NCBI RefSeq assembly: GCF_028476545.1
Contig: NW_026731985.1
Coordinates: 346,501-410,500 of the forward strand
Direction of reading: 5' to 3'
DNA from: Physella acuta
Lineage: Eukaryota > Mollusca > Gastropoda > Physidae
DNA length: 64,000 nucleotides
The position numbers and the translations under genes were made by a program. Under the pieces are notes generated by a model. It ran no database searches and was not told where the DNA came from. It saw only the letters and a program-made list of their open reading frames with translations. How positions within the stretch are numbered: position 1 is the stretch's first letter; each line of letters begins with the position of its first letter. Positions 11,801-22,300 of the stretch are shown here, piece by piece.

Positions 11801-13640
11801 TTTCTTCAAATCTCCTTTTATTATTACCATAAAATCTCGTTTTAGTTAAGAAAATAGTAACTTCACCGCTTTTATTAGATGATTAAGCATGGACATAAAA
11901 AAAAAGACATCAAACATTATTTTTACCTGTAATTACCGAGTTAATTAGATTGGTTAAATTTTAACAGGTGTGTCTGAGACGCAGCATTCTCTCAGCTGAT
12001 GACCAGGACAATGAGGACGACGGCGACACCAGTGACGACGACAAAGAAAAAGTGGACAAGGATGCAGACCTCTACCAGTGGCACCACGGCTCCAAGTACT
12101 GCTGTGCCAGGCTGGAGGGGATCATTGACATGGACAAGAACGAGCAGTACCTGGAGATCAAGGTGCGGGGCCCTGAGAGTGAGAGGGCTAACTTGTACTA
12201 TTTCCTGGAGGATTTCGTCAACATCATAGAACAAGTGGTAGAGAATGTCTGCCCGGGTCTGTGCATCGAGCGCTACACGTTGAGCCCGTCACAACTTAGG
12301 GAACATGGGAAAGTTGTGCGCTCTTATTCCCCCACAGAACTGCTGCGCATGCAGATAGAAAACAGGTCCTCTGTTGTTCTTGGTGGGAAACAAACTGAAG
12401 ACTTCATCGACATTGTCTGCCTCGGCTCAGAGGAAATTTTAGTGACAGTTACCCTAGGCATGGACCTACCTATCTCTCATTTGACTATTCATACACAGAG
12501 GTTGTTAAGTTATTTACTTGACCCACCAGAAGCCATGGGCAAAGACTGGTGTCTGTTAGCTGTTACCTTAGGACTTAGTGATGCTTTACCTGCACTGGAG
12601 CCTACAGGTGGGGATGGGAACAAAGTCAGCCAGACACAGAAGGTATGTTATAGATACATTTTTTTAAAGAAATAACACAATTCTATTATTGAGTTGTGTG
12701 GTTCAATTATGTCATATGTAGTTGTAATGATAAAATGATAGTTAACCCCTTTACCGTGGAAATTTTTTTTTTTTTTTGTTAACCGTGTAATTGTTTTTTT
12801 TCCACTTTCGTTTTCACATCACGTGATGACCTATTTTTATCATCCGCTGTTGAATTGGCTGTTAGATTAGCCTCCCTCTACATTGTTATTGATTTCCAAT
12901 GCTATTTTCGTATCAAGATGAGTTAACTCGGGACGCACGGCACAAAGACGCCTTTTTTATCTGAAGACGAGTTAACTCGTGATGTACGGTTAAGCACAAG
13001 ATTTTATATGACGAGTTAACTCGTGACACACGGTAAAGGGGTTTAGGGAAGGGCTTGAAGTAGGAGCATATTTTATTATTTATTGAGAAAGGTTATATTG
13101 AACATCTGGCTACGTTGTACTAAAATAGAACATCTGGCCAAGTTGTACTAAAATAGAACATCTGGCCAAGTTGTACTCAAATACATCATCTGACCATGTT
13201 GTACTTAAATAGAACATCTGACCAAGTTGTACTAAAATAGAACATCTGGCTAAGTTGTACTAAAATAGAACATCTGGCTAAGTTGTACTAAAATAGAACA
13301 TCTGGCTAAGTTATACTAAAATAGAACATCTGGCCAAATTGCACTCAAACACAACAGCCAAGTTGTACACAACTATATGTTTTAGACCATAGCTGTGTTG
13401 ATGCAGTAATATGACTACTTTCAGGTGCTGAATGAATGGACAAGAAGACACCCTGATGCAACCATTAGACAACTTGTCAACAAACTCAAAGAAATTGGTA
13501 GAGTGGATGCAGTAGAAGCCATTTTACGCACAGGTCCTCCATTTAAAGTTCTTTCTTTTGAAGATCCTATAACTGATGGCAGTGCTGGGACTCAAGGAAC
13601 TAATGCATCAACAAACACATTGTCTAACTTATCTAGATGA
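5371..13640 (+). CDS. DAPK1-like: DAPK1-family protein (ankyrin, ROC-COR, death domain), 19 exons, 5' part not found
   Basis: Death-associated protein kinase family: cytosolic, Ca2+/calmodulin-regulated Ser/Thr kinases of cell death and autophagy signalling, with a C-terminal ankyrin/ROC/COR/death module. Exons: 5371-5490, 5814-5912, 6067-6165, 6532-6630, 7175-7273, 7683-7781, 7922-8020, 8114-8215, 8434-8532, 8805-8882, 9029-9221, 9341-9448, 9623-9817, 10266-10531, 10672-10860, 11040-11219, 11582-11788, 11968-12642, 13425-13640. All have AG/GT borders and matching phases, giving 1,073 codons before the TGA. This agrees with the part of human DAPK1 (1,430 aa) after its kinase and calmodulin regions. 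The start resembles human (DKAENFVMAAL versus DEEDSFVMKAI), and so does the end (TNTLSNLSR versus NSISSVVSR). No frameshift or internal stop was seen. Kinase exons are absent from the window: they lie upstream, or this locus makes a kinase-less protein. Confidence 0.93.
8189..8290 (+). repeat. tandem duplication of an exon end plus its splice donor (DAPK intron)
   Basis: The last 27 bases of the exon ending at 8215, with its donor GTAAGT, are repeated directly downstream. 'gggattaatgtgg' occurs at 8189 (coding) and 8232, with 'ggattaatgtgg' again at 8269. The second copy keeps a GTGAGG donor-like site at the equivalent position. Copies differ at several bases, so the event is not very recent. 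Confidence 0.85.
8518..8804 (+). repeat. 96-bp tandem triplication including exon end and donor (DAPK intron)
   Basis: 'accattgttaacaaggtttg' spans the real exon/intron border at 8532. It recurs 96 bp downstream (8614) with the donor intact, and again at 8710 with the donor lost. Use of the second donor would add 32 codons but meets an in-frame TAA. The third copy runs up to the acceptor at 8804. Confidence 0.9.
9029..10531 (+). CDS. DAPK1-like: ROC GTPase-like exons of the DAPK-like gene
   Basis: Four exons encode the Ras-of-complex (ROC) domain. The P-loop is GSTGVGKS in the context IKLKLLGSTGVGKSVLVESLKC, matching GHSGSGKT in human DAPK1. A DxxG switch lies in FSVWDFSGYEPYY, and the THAD element (VVLVATHADK) replaces the usual NKxD. 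The basic FFRRR run after the P-loop is shared with vertebrate DAPK1. In the family this domain binds GTP weakly and tunes kinase output. The acceptor of the last exon (AG at 10264-10265) was chosen because it alone restores the frame before DHCGKLQNTAQVV. Confidence 0.93.
10672..12642 (+). CDS. DAPK1-like: COR-region exons of the DAPK-like gene
   Basis: Exons 10672-10860, 11040-11219, 11582-11788 and 11968-12642 encode the C-terminal-of-ROC region. Motifs that match DAPK1 are NPLASDEDVKLLDRQLQLMGE, NPRWLGVEVLGHLLS, VYGGVRLH and LSPSQLREH. The large last exon opens with an acidic insert (DDQDNEDDGDTSDDD) not present in human DAPK1, then resumes the family pattern. COR regions mediate dimerisation in ROC-COR proteins. 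Codons in the acidic segment are markedly G/C-rich compared with neighbouring exons. Confidence 0.92.
11316..11533. mobile_element. hAT-type MITE with perfect 8-bp target duplication
   Basis: Terminal inverted repeats CAGGGGTCTCCAAACT and its complement (AGTTTGGAGACCCCTG at the right end) bound a 218-bp, GC-rich, non-coding element. An identical 8-bp duplication, GACTACAT, flanks it at 11308-11315 and 11534-11541. The CAGGGG terminus and 8-bp target site are hAT hallmarks. It sits inside a DAPK intron, ending about 40 bp before the next acceptor. Confidence 0.92.
12490..13640 (+). CDS. DAPK1-like: death domain and C-terminus of the DAPK-like gene
   Basis: The death domain begins in the end of the large exon (RLLSYLLDPPEAMGKDWCLLAVTLGL) and finishes in the last exon (VLNEWTRRHPDATIRQLVNKLKEIGRVDAVEAIL). 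The DPPxxxGKDWCLLA core is almost identical to human DAPK1. A serine/threonine-rich tail ending SNLSR precedes the TGA at 13638-13640. In DAPK1 this domain binds partners such as ERK. The intron between the two halves (12643-13424) holds a transposon remnant and a minisatellite. Confidence 0.93.
12746..13041. mobile_element. piggyBac-like MITE (TTAA target) in a DAPK intron
   Basis: The ends are inverted: CCCCTTTACCGTG on the left and CACACGGTAAAGGGG on the right. The left flank is TTAA (12742-12745), and the right flank is TTTA, one base off. The interior carries three copies of a palindrome related to CGAGTTAACTCG near 12919, 12968 and 13011. It has no coding capacity. A Tc1/mariner-type TA target cannot be excluded. 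Confidence 0.6.
13095..13352. repeat. 27/28-bp minisatellite, about 9 copies
   Basis: Unit based on 'aacatctggccaagttgtac' followed by 'taaaatag'. It lies between the piggyBac-like element and the last DAPK exon. It does not include the acceptor at 13424. Confidence 0.93.
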
Positions 13641-15400
13641 CAGATATAAACAATGTTAGATGACAACAATATATTGTCCTTATTAACTAGAGAAACAGAT
13701 CTAAATAATGTAGATAGAGTTGAAATGGTCAAACTCATCTACACATCAAAGATAAACTTCTCTTACTAATGTAGATGAGAAGACAAATGAAAAATGTCCC
13801 GTATATCTGGGTGGCAGATGAAAGAAACACAACTGTCAGTAAGGAAACAGATTATTCTCGTGTAATGGCTGAAGGTACCATTTTAGTTCATTACAGGTGA
13901 TTAGTGTTTCCAGTTCTAGGACGCAGTGTATATTTCTAGACATTTGACATGTCCTTTTATCTTTAGGACTTTTTTTTTTTTTACATAATATTGTGACTAG
14001 ACTAGTTTTTTAATGTAGAATTGTGTGGGGTACTAATGACAGTGTTTGTGGATTGAGCTCATTGTAAACCTGACTTTTAGTCTAGTTGTATTTGCTACTA
14101 GCATCAGTAACATTTGTCTTTGACTAACATCAGCCTACTGCTTCTACATCATTGCCAGGAGTTGACAAGAACTTTTTTAGAATGTTATTTACCATCTACA
14201 CCAACTGACCAGTGTTAAGCCAGAAAACACCCATACCATTCCAGTGGTCCAGTTTTTTTAAACTCAGAGCATTGGCCTACACCATTTTGTGTTTGGCCCA
14301 CCCGTTCCTTGATAATTTTGTTTGCTCCAAGCCTATCTCAAAAGTGTATATTTTTACATGTTGTTTTGTTGTATGAAAATACCTTTATACAAAGTGAATG
14401 TTGATCATTCATTACTATGTACATATAACATATAGGGTATATAATTTATTTATCTTGATGTGCAGGTTAAAGGCTTTTGGTTTTTATTAAAAGGTTTTGT
14501 ACTGCCATGGCATTGCTTAATTCCCTTTTTTAACATGCATAGTTATTTCCCTTAATTGAGCAAGTTGAGCAATAATTCATGGCACTAAATGTCTTTTTTC
14601 CCTTTGACAAAAACACCATTGGGTTGGTGGTTAGCTGTGGCTTATTAACTCTACATATTTAACAGTCATGTGCCTTCAAGCCAACTCAAGCTACTGTGTT
14701 CCAGTTTTTGTTTTTACTTTGTATTTTATTAACATTTACAGTTTTACTTTGGCAGCTTTCATCAGTGCTGTTTATTTTGTGAAAAATTTAAGTTCCAATA
14801 CCAAAAGGTTGGCTACTGTCATATTCCAGACCCCTTTCATATCATGTCAACAAATTATTTTTAGAATGTATACAGCAGTTTAAAATTAGGACAGTTTGGT
14901 CTCTTAAGTGTTTGAGTAGAATAAAATATGTAAGCTGTAGTCTAAATAGAAAACAATACAATTAGTAGATTCCTCTAAGTTCCCTCCCTTGAAAGCTGTA
15001 CAAGTCACCTGCCCTTGAAGGTCTGACATTATTTGTGGGAGCTGCCAAAGTAAGGTTAAAAAAAAAACCACAAGCCCATGATTGACTTCTGTGATACTCC
15101 GTGTTTTTATCTCATTCTTCTCATTCACTTGTTGATTGGGAGATTCCTTCAGTAAGTGTGTGTATGTCTTGTACACAAGTGTGGGCTTGCATATTCAACT
15201 GTGTACTGAACAACCAATGACTGTCTTGTGGTTTCTACTACTGACAACAGACTTTTGTAACTTTTTTTTCTTTGCTCCTGTAATAAATAATAATCCAAAA
15301 CTTGTCTTGGTCTTTTTTGTTTGTATTGGTGGTTTTTTTTTACATGTTGTATTTAAATATTTCTTAGTTTTAGTTCTTGAGTTTTTATATAAGTAGACCT
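13641..15400 (+). other. probable 3' UTR and end of the DAPK-like gene
   Basis: No further exon follows the TGA. Candidate poly(A) signals are AATAAA at 14920-14925 and 15282-15287. Which is used cannot be decided from sequence. The LRR gene on the other strand ends at about 15.55 kb, so the two genes converge tail to tail with little space between them. Confidence 0.45.
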
Positions 15401-15622
15401 ATAGTTTCAAAATGCTTCTGCTGTTCAATTTTTATCATTAAATATTCAGTGTAATTAAAAAAGAACGAAATTGAAAGTTAAATATAAACTTAAAACGTAA
15501 TACTTCACATGATTTAAGGGAAAGAACACAAGAAATACCGTTTTTGTTTATTATTTAACATTAGAATACAATTGATACATCTCTGAAAATAAAATTAAGT
15601 GGAGGGAGAATTAGGATGGTGC

Positions 15623-15863
15623 CTATCCAACAGCGATGTTGCTTGGGCCACACTGTTGTAGGCTGGACGTGACGAAGGTGTTAAAGGTCATGGTAGGTTC
15701 ATCGTCACAGCGACCAATGATGTTGGGGATCAGACCCGTCTGAGACTGCCAGGCGGAGATCCAGCTCAGGTCGCACGTGCAAGGTATGTGGTTCCCGTCC
15801 ACGTAAACTGACCGCAGGCCGTCTGCTTTGACCAGCGACCTAGGCAATGTCGTCAGCGAACAC
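15623..15863 (-). CDS. LRR gene terminal exon, copy A (most distal)
   Basis: Same length, acceptor (CATTTTCAG) and stop as copies B and C, with CDDEP where the others have CDDDP. Its downstream flank is more diverged than those of B and C, but AATAAA at 15547-15552 on the minus strand is present. The frame is open in all three copies, so none looks like a dead exon. Confidence 0.72.
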
Positions 15864-18800
15864 CTGAAAATGACAGCCACCACAGCTGATAACTTCAATA
15901 CACTGATATTTTACAAAGTAAAGGTAAGCAACTATAAGATCAACACCAATTGTGTAATGTATGAGTAGCCTCCCCTAAATGGCTTTATCTCAACAATAAT
16001 TCACCCTCCCTCTTTTCAATCATCTCTAATTATGTTTACCTTTAATTATGATTACTTTATCGATCGCTTAAAATATTAATTATTGTACTACGGGTCGTCT
16101 ATTCATGACGTCACGCTCCCAGAAGTTGTTGGGGTGTTAGGACTGTTGTGACAATGTGACAAGAGGAGGAGTGTGTATGTATCTCTGTGTGTGTGTGGTG
16201 TGTGTGTGGTGTGGTGTGTGTATGCGTGTGTGTGTGTATGCGTGTGTGTGTGGTGTGTGTGTGTGGTGTGTGTGTGAAGTGTGGTGTGTGTGTGAAGTGT
16301 GGTATGTGTGTGTGTGTGTGTGAAGTGTAATGTGTGTGTGGTGTGTGGTGTATGTGTGTGTGAAGTGTGGTGTGTGTGTGTGTGGTGTGTGTGTGAAGTG
16401 TGGTGTGTGGTGTGTGTGTGTGAAGTGTGGTGTGTGTGTGTGAAGTGTGGTGTGTGTGGTGTGTGGTGTGTGTGGTGTGTGTGTGAAGTGTGGTGTGTGT
16501 GAAGTGTGGTGTGTGGTGTGTGTGTGTGAAGTGGTGTGTGTGTGTGTGAAGTGTAATGTGTGTGTGGTGTGTGGTGTATGTGTGTGTGTGAAGTGTGGTG
16601 TGTGTGTGTGGTGTGTGTGTATGCGTGTGTACTCTCGAACAAGAAAATGTTCGAATATTGGCACTGGCTAGACCAAAGTTTATGCACTATTAGGATGCAG
16701 ATATAGACAAGCCTCACACGCCTATTTGGGGGTCAGCTATGAACAAGCCTACACGCCGAGTTGAATTAAGTAGGCCATACACGTGTATAATAAAGCAACC
16801 GCCTAGCTGAAGACCAGAGCAACAACTGTCCGTCATACGAGCTCTATCAAGGACACACCTACGGGTGCTGGATTACCGCATGCGCCTTAGCGTCATGCAC
16901 CTTGAGTGACGGGCGTGAGCGTCTACCGTTAGTATAGACACATCAGCTCGCCAGGCTAGTATAATAAAGCAACCGCCTAGCTGAAGACCTGAACAACAAC
17001 TGTCCGTCATACGTGCTCCAGCAAGGACACCCCGAGGGGTGAAGGACACCCCTCGGGGCGCTGGTCCAATCCACATGCGCCTGAACAACATGCCACCTGG
17101 AGTGACGGGCATGGTCGTCTACCGTTAGTATATACACGTCTGCACGTCAGGTCAGTAGTTAAGTATAAATCAGTCTACAAGCCATTTTGTTGTCAGTAGT
17201 ACACTGACGCAACTTGATAAATAAGTCTACAAGCCATTATGATGGCGGTACAATGACACAACTTGATAAATAAGTCAGTGTGACCGGTCGGAGTACTATT
17301 GTATATATATATCCAAATAAGCGGAGTGCTGATTCAAATTTCCCACGAAAATGGACGGATGCCGATATACACCTCACATCTAAGTGTGTGGACATTGGTC
17401 ATTGCGAGTATCCGACAAATGGAGTAATGCGTGTTAATAAACAAAGCGCGTACTTCAATGAAAACATAGACTATTGCGAATGTGATGTCCTCAACATTAT
17501 GGTAGTGTTGTTTTAAAAAAAATAGATGTTCACCCGGAAATTAGTCTATGAGTTGAAAAGTATCAGCTGAAAAAAACTTGTATCTACCATGTTTTCTTTA
17601 CTTTTTTTAACGCAACAAACGCATTCATTTGCTGTGCAACATAGTTCGTGGTTTTCTTTTTTCCTTTTTACAAGAGTAAATAACAATCGGAGTCAAGATA
17701 TATTGTGCAAGTGAGTCGAAAATACATTTATCGTTTTGTGTCAATGAACTCGATAACATGAAAAGGGCAGCAAATCTTAAGGGTGTATACTTGCACATGA
17801 AGATGGTAAAGGAATATAGATAGACATACAGTAGACTGATGCTAAAGTGGACTGATTTTGTGACAAAAATGTGCCTCGTTCTACTCTAGACGCTGAGATG
17901 TGTGCATGCGATTACTACAGAAAGAGATTTTTACACACATAACACCAGCGGCGTCACTAGGCCGGGTGTCACCCGGTGCGGTAACTGAGGGTGTCAACAC
18001 CCTACACCAAGTTTGCAATTTCAGTTTGGTTTCAAAATACTAAGCTATTACTGTTACTGGATAAAACATCATTTTAATGGCATATTTTACAATTTTTAAA
18101 TTCGGTGTCACCCCTAAAATTGGCGTCACCCGTTGCGGACCGCCCTACGTACACCGTCTTGTGATGCCACTGCATTACATTGGCCATTAGCACACAGATC
18201 TAGATTTTTCTGTAACTTATGATTTTTTCCTTAGTGGGTGGAACGTGTTTAAATATCTGTATACATGCACCCAGTTTATACTTTTTCTGCAACCTCATGG
18301 AGTCGTAGTAGCGTTCAAAATAACTCTTGTTTAAAAAATAAAACTTTGTTTTTGTAATAGACATAAAAGGATTTAAAATAGTTTATAGTGTTATAAAATA
18401 TTTAATGGACATATTAATAACGACAAAAATTGAAATGAACTTTCTTTTCAACTTTAAGCTAATTTTAATTGTAATGAGCCAGTTGCAATGTTGTTTTTAA
18501 TTTTTATTTAATTTCTTATCTTCCATCTAAATCTATTAAAAATATGCATAAAACCTTTTTAATAACAACCTTTTATGTAATAATGTACTAAAAAGAAAAA
18601 TAAGTAAGTGATTTTCTTTAAATATATAATAATACACTACTATTTAAATATCTATACAGAGAAGCGTGGGTCACTAATATATTAGTAAAGTTATCCAACT
18701 GATAATTGAAAGCTGACGAAACGCTAAAAGGGAAGCTTTTTAAAAACAAAGATGAATTTAAAAAGCTTGTAAAAAATAGTCTCGCGCATGCGAGATTATC

Positions 18801-19313
18801 GGTCAAGAAATCGAGCTCGGGATAATTACTTTTCATTTTAAAACGGCATTTTAAAATATTTCCCCCCAATTTTTTTGGTGTGAAAATCATCTTCTATTCC
18901 CGTTCGTGCCCAAAGACGGTGACCGGAAGGATGCGCTAAGAAAAAGTGCGCAAGAGCATCAGTGTTTTTAAAATCGAGCATTTTTTAGACATTACCATTG
19001 TAGCATAATAAAACATTTCTACGAAATATGACAAAATTTAAGTGTTTCATTATAATTAGTTTGTATTTGCGCATTGTTCCGATCGCGCTTTTTTTCAAGG
19101 AACCGCCCAAGACAAACGAGGCAGATGAAGTAGAGTTCATCTGTGACCTCGGCATATGATGGAAAGTGAGGTCAGCACTTTAACCAGCCGTTTTTGTTTT
19201 TCCAGGGACATTTTACTGACTTGAACCCGGATAGCAGCCTAGCTCTCTACCGCTAGGCCACGCTGTCCCATTTTTGTGTGAAATTATCCTAATATATAAT
19301 GGGCCACGTTCGC

Positions 19314-19357
<44 letters not shown>

Positions 19358-22300
19358 GTCCGCAAAATATTTTCGCCAGACATCACATTAGAATCTACAG
19401 CGATATATCGAGAACTTTATACGGACTTTTGTTGAAAATAATATGGTAGTTGTTTTAAATGTATAACCACAATTTTATTTAAAGAAGAAAAATAAAAATA
19501 AAGGCGTATTCGAATGTAGAAAAACAGTATTATTTATGCAACCGGAAAAGCATTTATAGATGTGAAAAAGAACGCATAAAGCTGTGACGTCACTAATGTT
19601 TATACATTACATTAACTAATGACGTCATCTGCCGTGTTTAGCCGTGTCTAGAATAAAAAGAAATGAACTATTTCATTCAAATTTGATTTAGATCTACGTA
19701 CACTATGAAATGTACACAATACAATTTTTCCGGCCTAAACCATAAAATTTATTTTATTTATTTGGATTCTAGATCTAGAGATTCTAGATCTAGACTAGAT
19801 CTAAATCTACAAATCTACGCAATAACTAGATCCAGACGTAGACGCTAAGATCTAGATCTAGATTTAGACACTAACTTCTCTAGAATCTATTCCAAAAATA
19901 AATTTCTACATTAGGACTAAACTATTTCAAGACATAATTATTTTATACAAAATCTTTGTTTGGAACTGGCTAATTTGGGATAAAAAAAATTAATTTGAAA
20001 GAATAGCCATAATCGCGTAAGTTAAGATTTTAAAATACGTCTTTTATTCTCCGTGTTTTATAAGGTGCCTATATAGCGGAGACGATAGTGTACTTAAACC
20101 CACGCAGGTGGTGCGGGTTCGAGACGCACCAAGTCAACTTGGTTAATCTATTTTTTTTATTTTGCTCGGGCTAAACTTAAAAAAAAATTCTATTAGGATT
20201 CTAGATCTAGATCTAGATGATCTACTAGATCAACGGAAAAACTAGACTTACACAGATGTAGACCCTACCTAGATCTAGAATCTATTCAAACAATACATTT
20301 CTATACTAAAGTATTTCAGGCCTTAATTACTTTATTGAAATCTTTGTTTATCTATGCAATTTGCTAATCTCTATCTCTATATTATATAAAGCAAAGTTGT
20401 CGGGTGTCCGATAGGGCACTTCCCGGCGCCGCAGGCGCTTTAAATTTGGCAGGATCTTGCCTTGGGGTGACAGAACACGAGGGCCGGTTGGCCGAAAAGT
20501 CTACGATGAGGGGGTCAAAACTGACCTCGACTGACCGGCGCCTTATATGAGCTATAAATCGAAAAAAAATGTCCTCGGAGGAACCTCTTCATAACTCTTG
20601 AGGTCGTAGACCGACCCTCGGGCGAATTAATTAAGCATTCAAATTCTCAATGTTTTCGGAAGCCTAACTGAAGCTGGGCAGCATGCCTAGTTTAACTAGA
20701 AATACCAGTGGAAAATTCGGGGTAAAAATTTGCGATTTTTGAAAAATTCGGAAATCCGCCGGAATTTGGAAGTCACAACCCTATTATCTTGGGACGGAGT
20801 GGTCTAGCGGTAGAGAGATGGACTGCTAACCCGTAAGTTTCAAGTTCAAATCCTGGTTCAAGTCAGTACACCTTCCATCCAGCTCTGATGGGCACCTAAC
20901 TCACGTTAGGGAAAGTAAAGGCGGCTGGGCATAGTGCTGACCACAGTATCTCTTAATATGCCGAGGTCACAGAAACTCGACTTGCCCCATAGACCGTCAG
21001 GTTTGAAAGGGAAACTCGACTTGCCCCATAGACCGTCAGGTTTGAAAGGGAAACTCGACTTGCCCCATAGACCGTCAGGTTTGAAAGGGAAACTCGACTT
21101 GCCCCATAGACCGTCAGGTTTGAAAGGGAAACTCGACTTGCCCCATAGACCGTCAGGTTTGAAAGGGAAACTCGACTTGCCCCATAGACCGTCAGGTTTG
21201 AAAGGGAAACTCGACTTGCCCCATAGACCGTCAGGTTTGAAAGGGAAACTCGACTGGCCCCATAGACCGTCAGGTTTGAAAGGGAAACTCGACTGGCCCC
21301 ATAGACCGTCAGGTTTGAAAGGGAAACTCGACTTGCCCCATAGACCGTCAGGTTTGAAAGGGAAACTCGACTTGCCCCATAGACCGTCAGGTTTGAAAGG
21401 GAAACTCGACTTGCCCCATAGACCGTCAGGTTTGAAAGGGAAACTCGACTTGCCCCATAGACCGTCAGGTTTGAAAGGGAAACTCGACTGGCCCCATAGA
21501 CCGTCAGGTTTGAAAGGGAAACTCGACTTGCCCCATAGACCGTCAGGTTTGAAAGGGAAACTCGACTGGCCCCATAGACCGTCAGGTTTGAAAGGGAAAC
21601 TCGACTGGCCCCATAGACCGTCAGGTTTGAAAGGGAAACTCGACTTGCCCCATAGACCGTCAGGTTTGAAAGGGAAACTCGACTTGCCCCATAGACCGTC
21701 AGGTTTGAAAGGGAAACTTGACTTACCTATCCCTGTTATCTGTTGCCGTCAGATCTACTTTAATCATCCAATTGAAAAGAAATATGTCAAATGCACAATT
21801 CGACCGTTTCCGTAGTTGTTATTACCACTTTCACCCAAATTTTTCAAACTTCGCAAAAAATCTAAAATTGGTGGAACAATTCGGAGAAAATGAAGTAATC
21901 AAAGGAAAATTGAAGCTCAAACGAGAAAAAAAAATTGGATTGCCGCTAAAAATTGGTAATAATAATTTAGTATCCATAACATTTAAAAGCAAATCTTTAT
22001 ATTGGAATCTATAATGTATCACTTCACGAAGTCTATAGAAGATAACCCAAGAAATGCGATTTTGTTTATTATGTTACAAATTTGGAGCACAAATAATAAA
22101 AATCCCTGATAGTAAAAATAAAATTAAGCAGAACCCAGCGATGACTAGAGATGGTGCCTATCCAACAGCGATGTTGTTTGGGTCACATTGTTGTAGGCTG
22201 GACGTGACGAAGGTGTTAAAGGTCATGGTAGGGTCATCGTCACATCGACCAATGATGTTGGTGATCAGACCCGTCTGAGACTGCCAGGCGGAGATCCAGC

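Noticed and set aside
16103-16717. HTHTPH/CVCVWC frames in the GT-rich microsatellites (also 24393-25152)
   Set aside because: Low-complexity products present on both strands and in several frames.
20794-20972. Functional tRNA-Ser gene
   Set aside because: Only the A box, anticodon-arm-like part and B box are recognisable; the cloverleaf cannot be closed and the sequence continues into a SINE body shared by several dispersed copies.
20934-21815. 293-codon plus-strand frame of KLDLPHRPSGLKG repeats as a gene
   Set aside because: It is explained by the 39-bp array seeded from a SINE tail; the start and end lie in SINE and flanking non-coding sequence, and the segmental copy lacks it.
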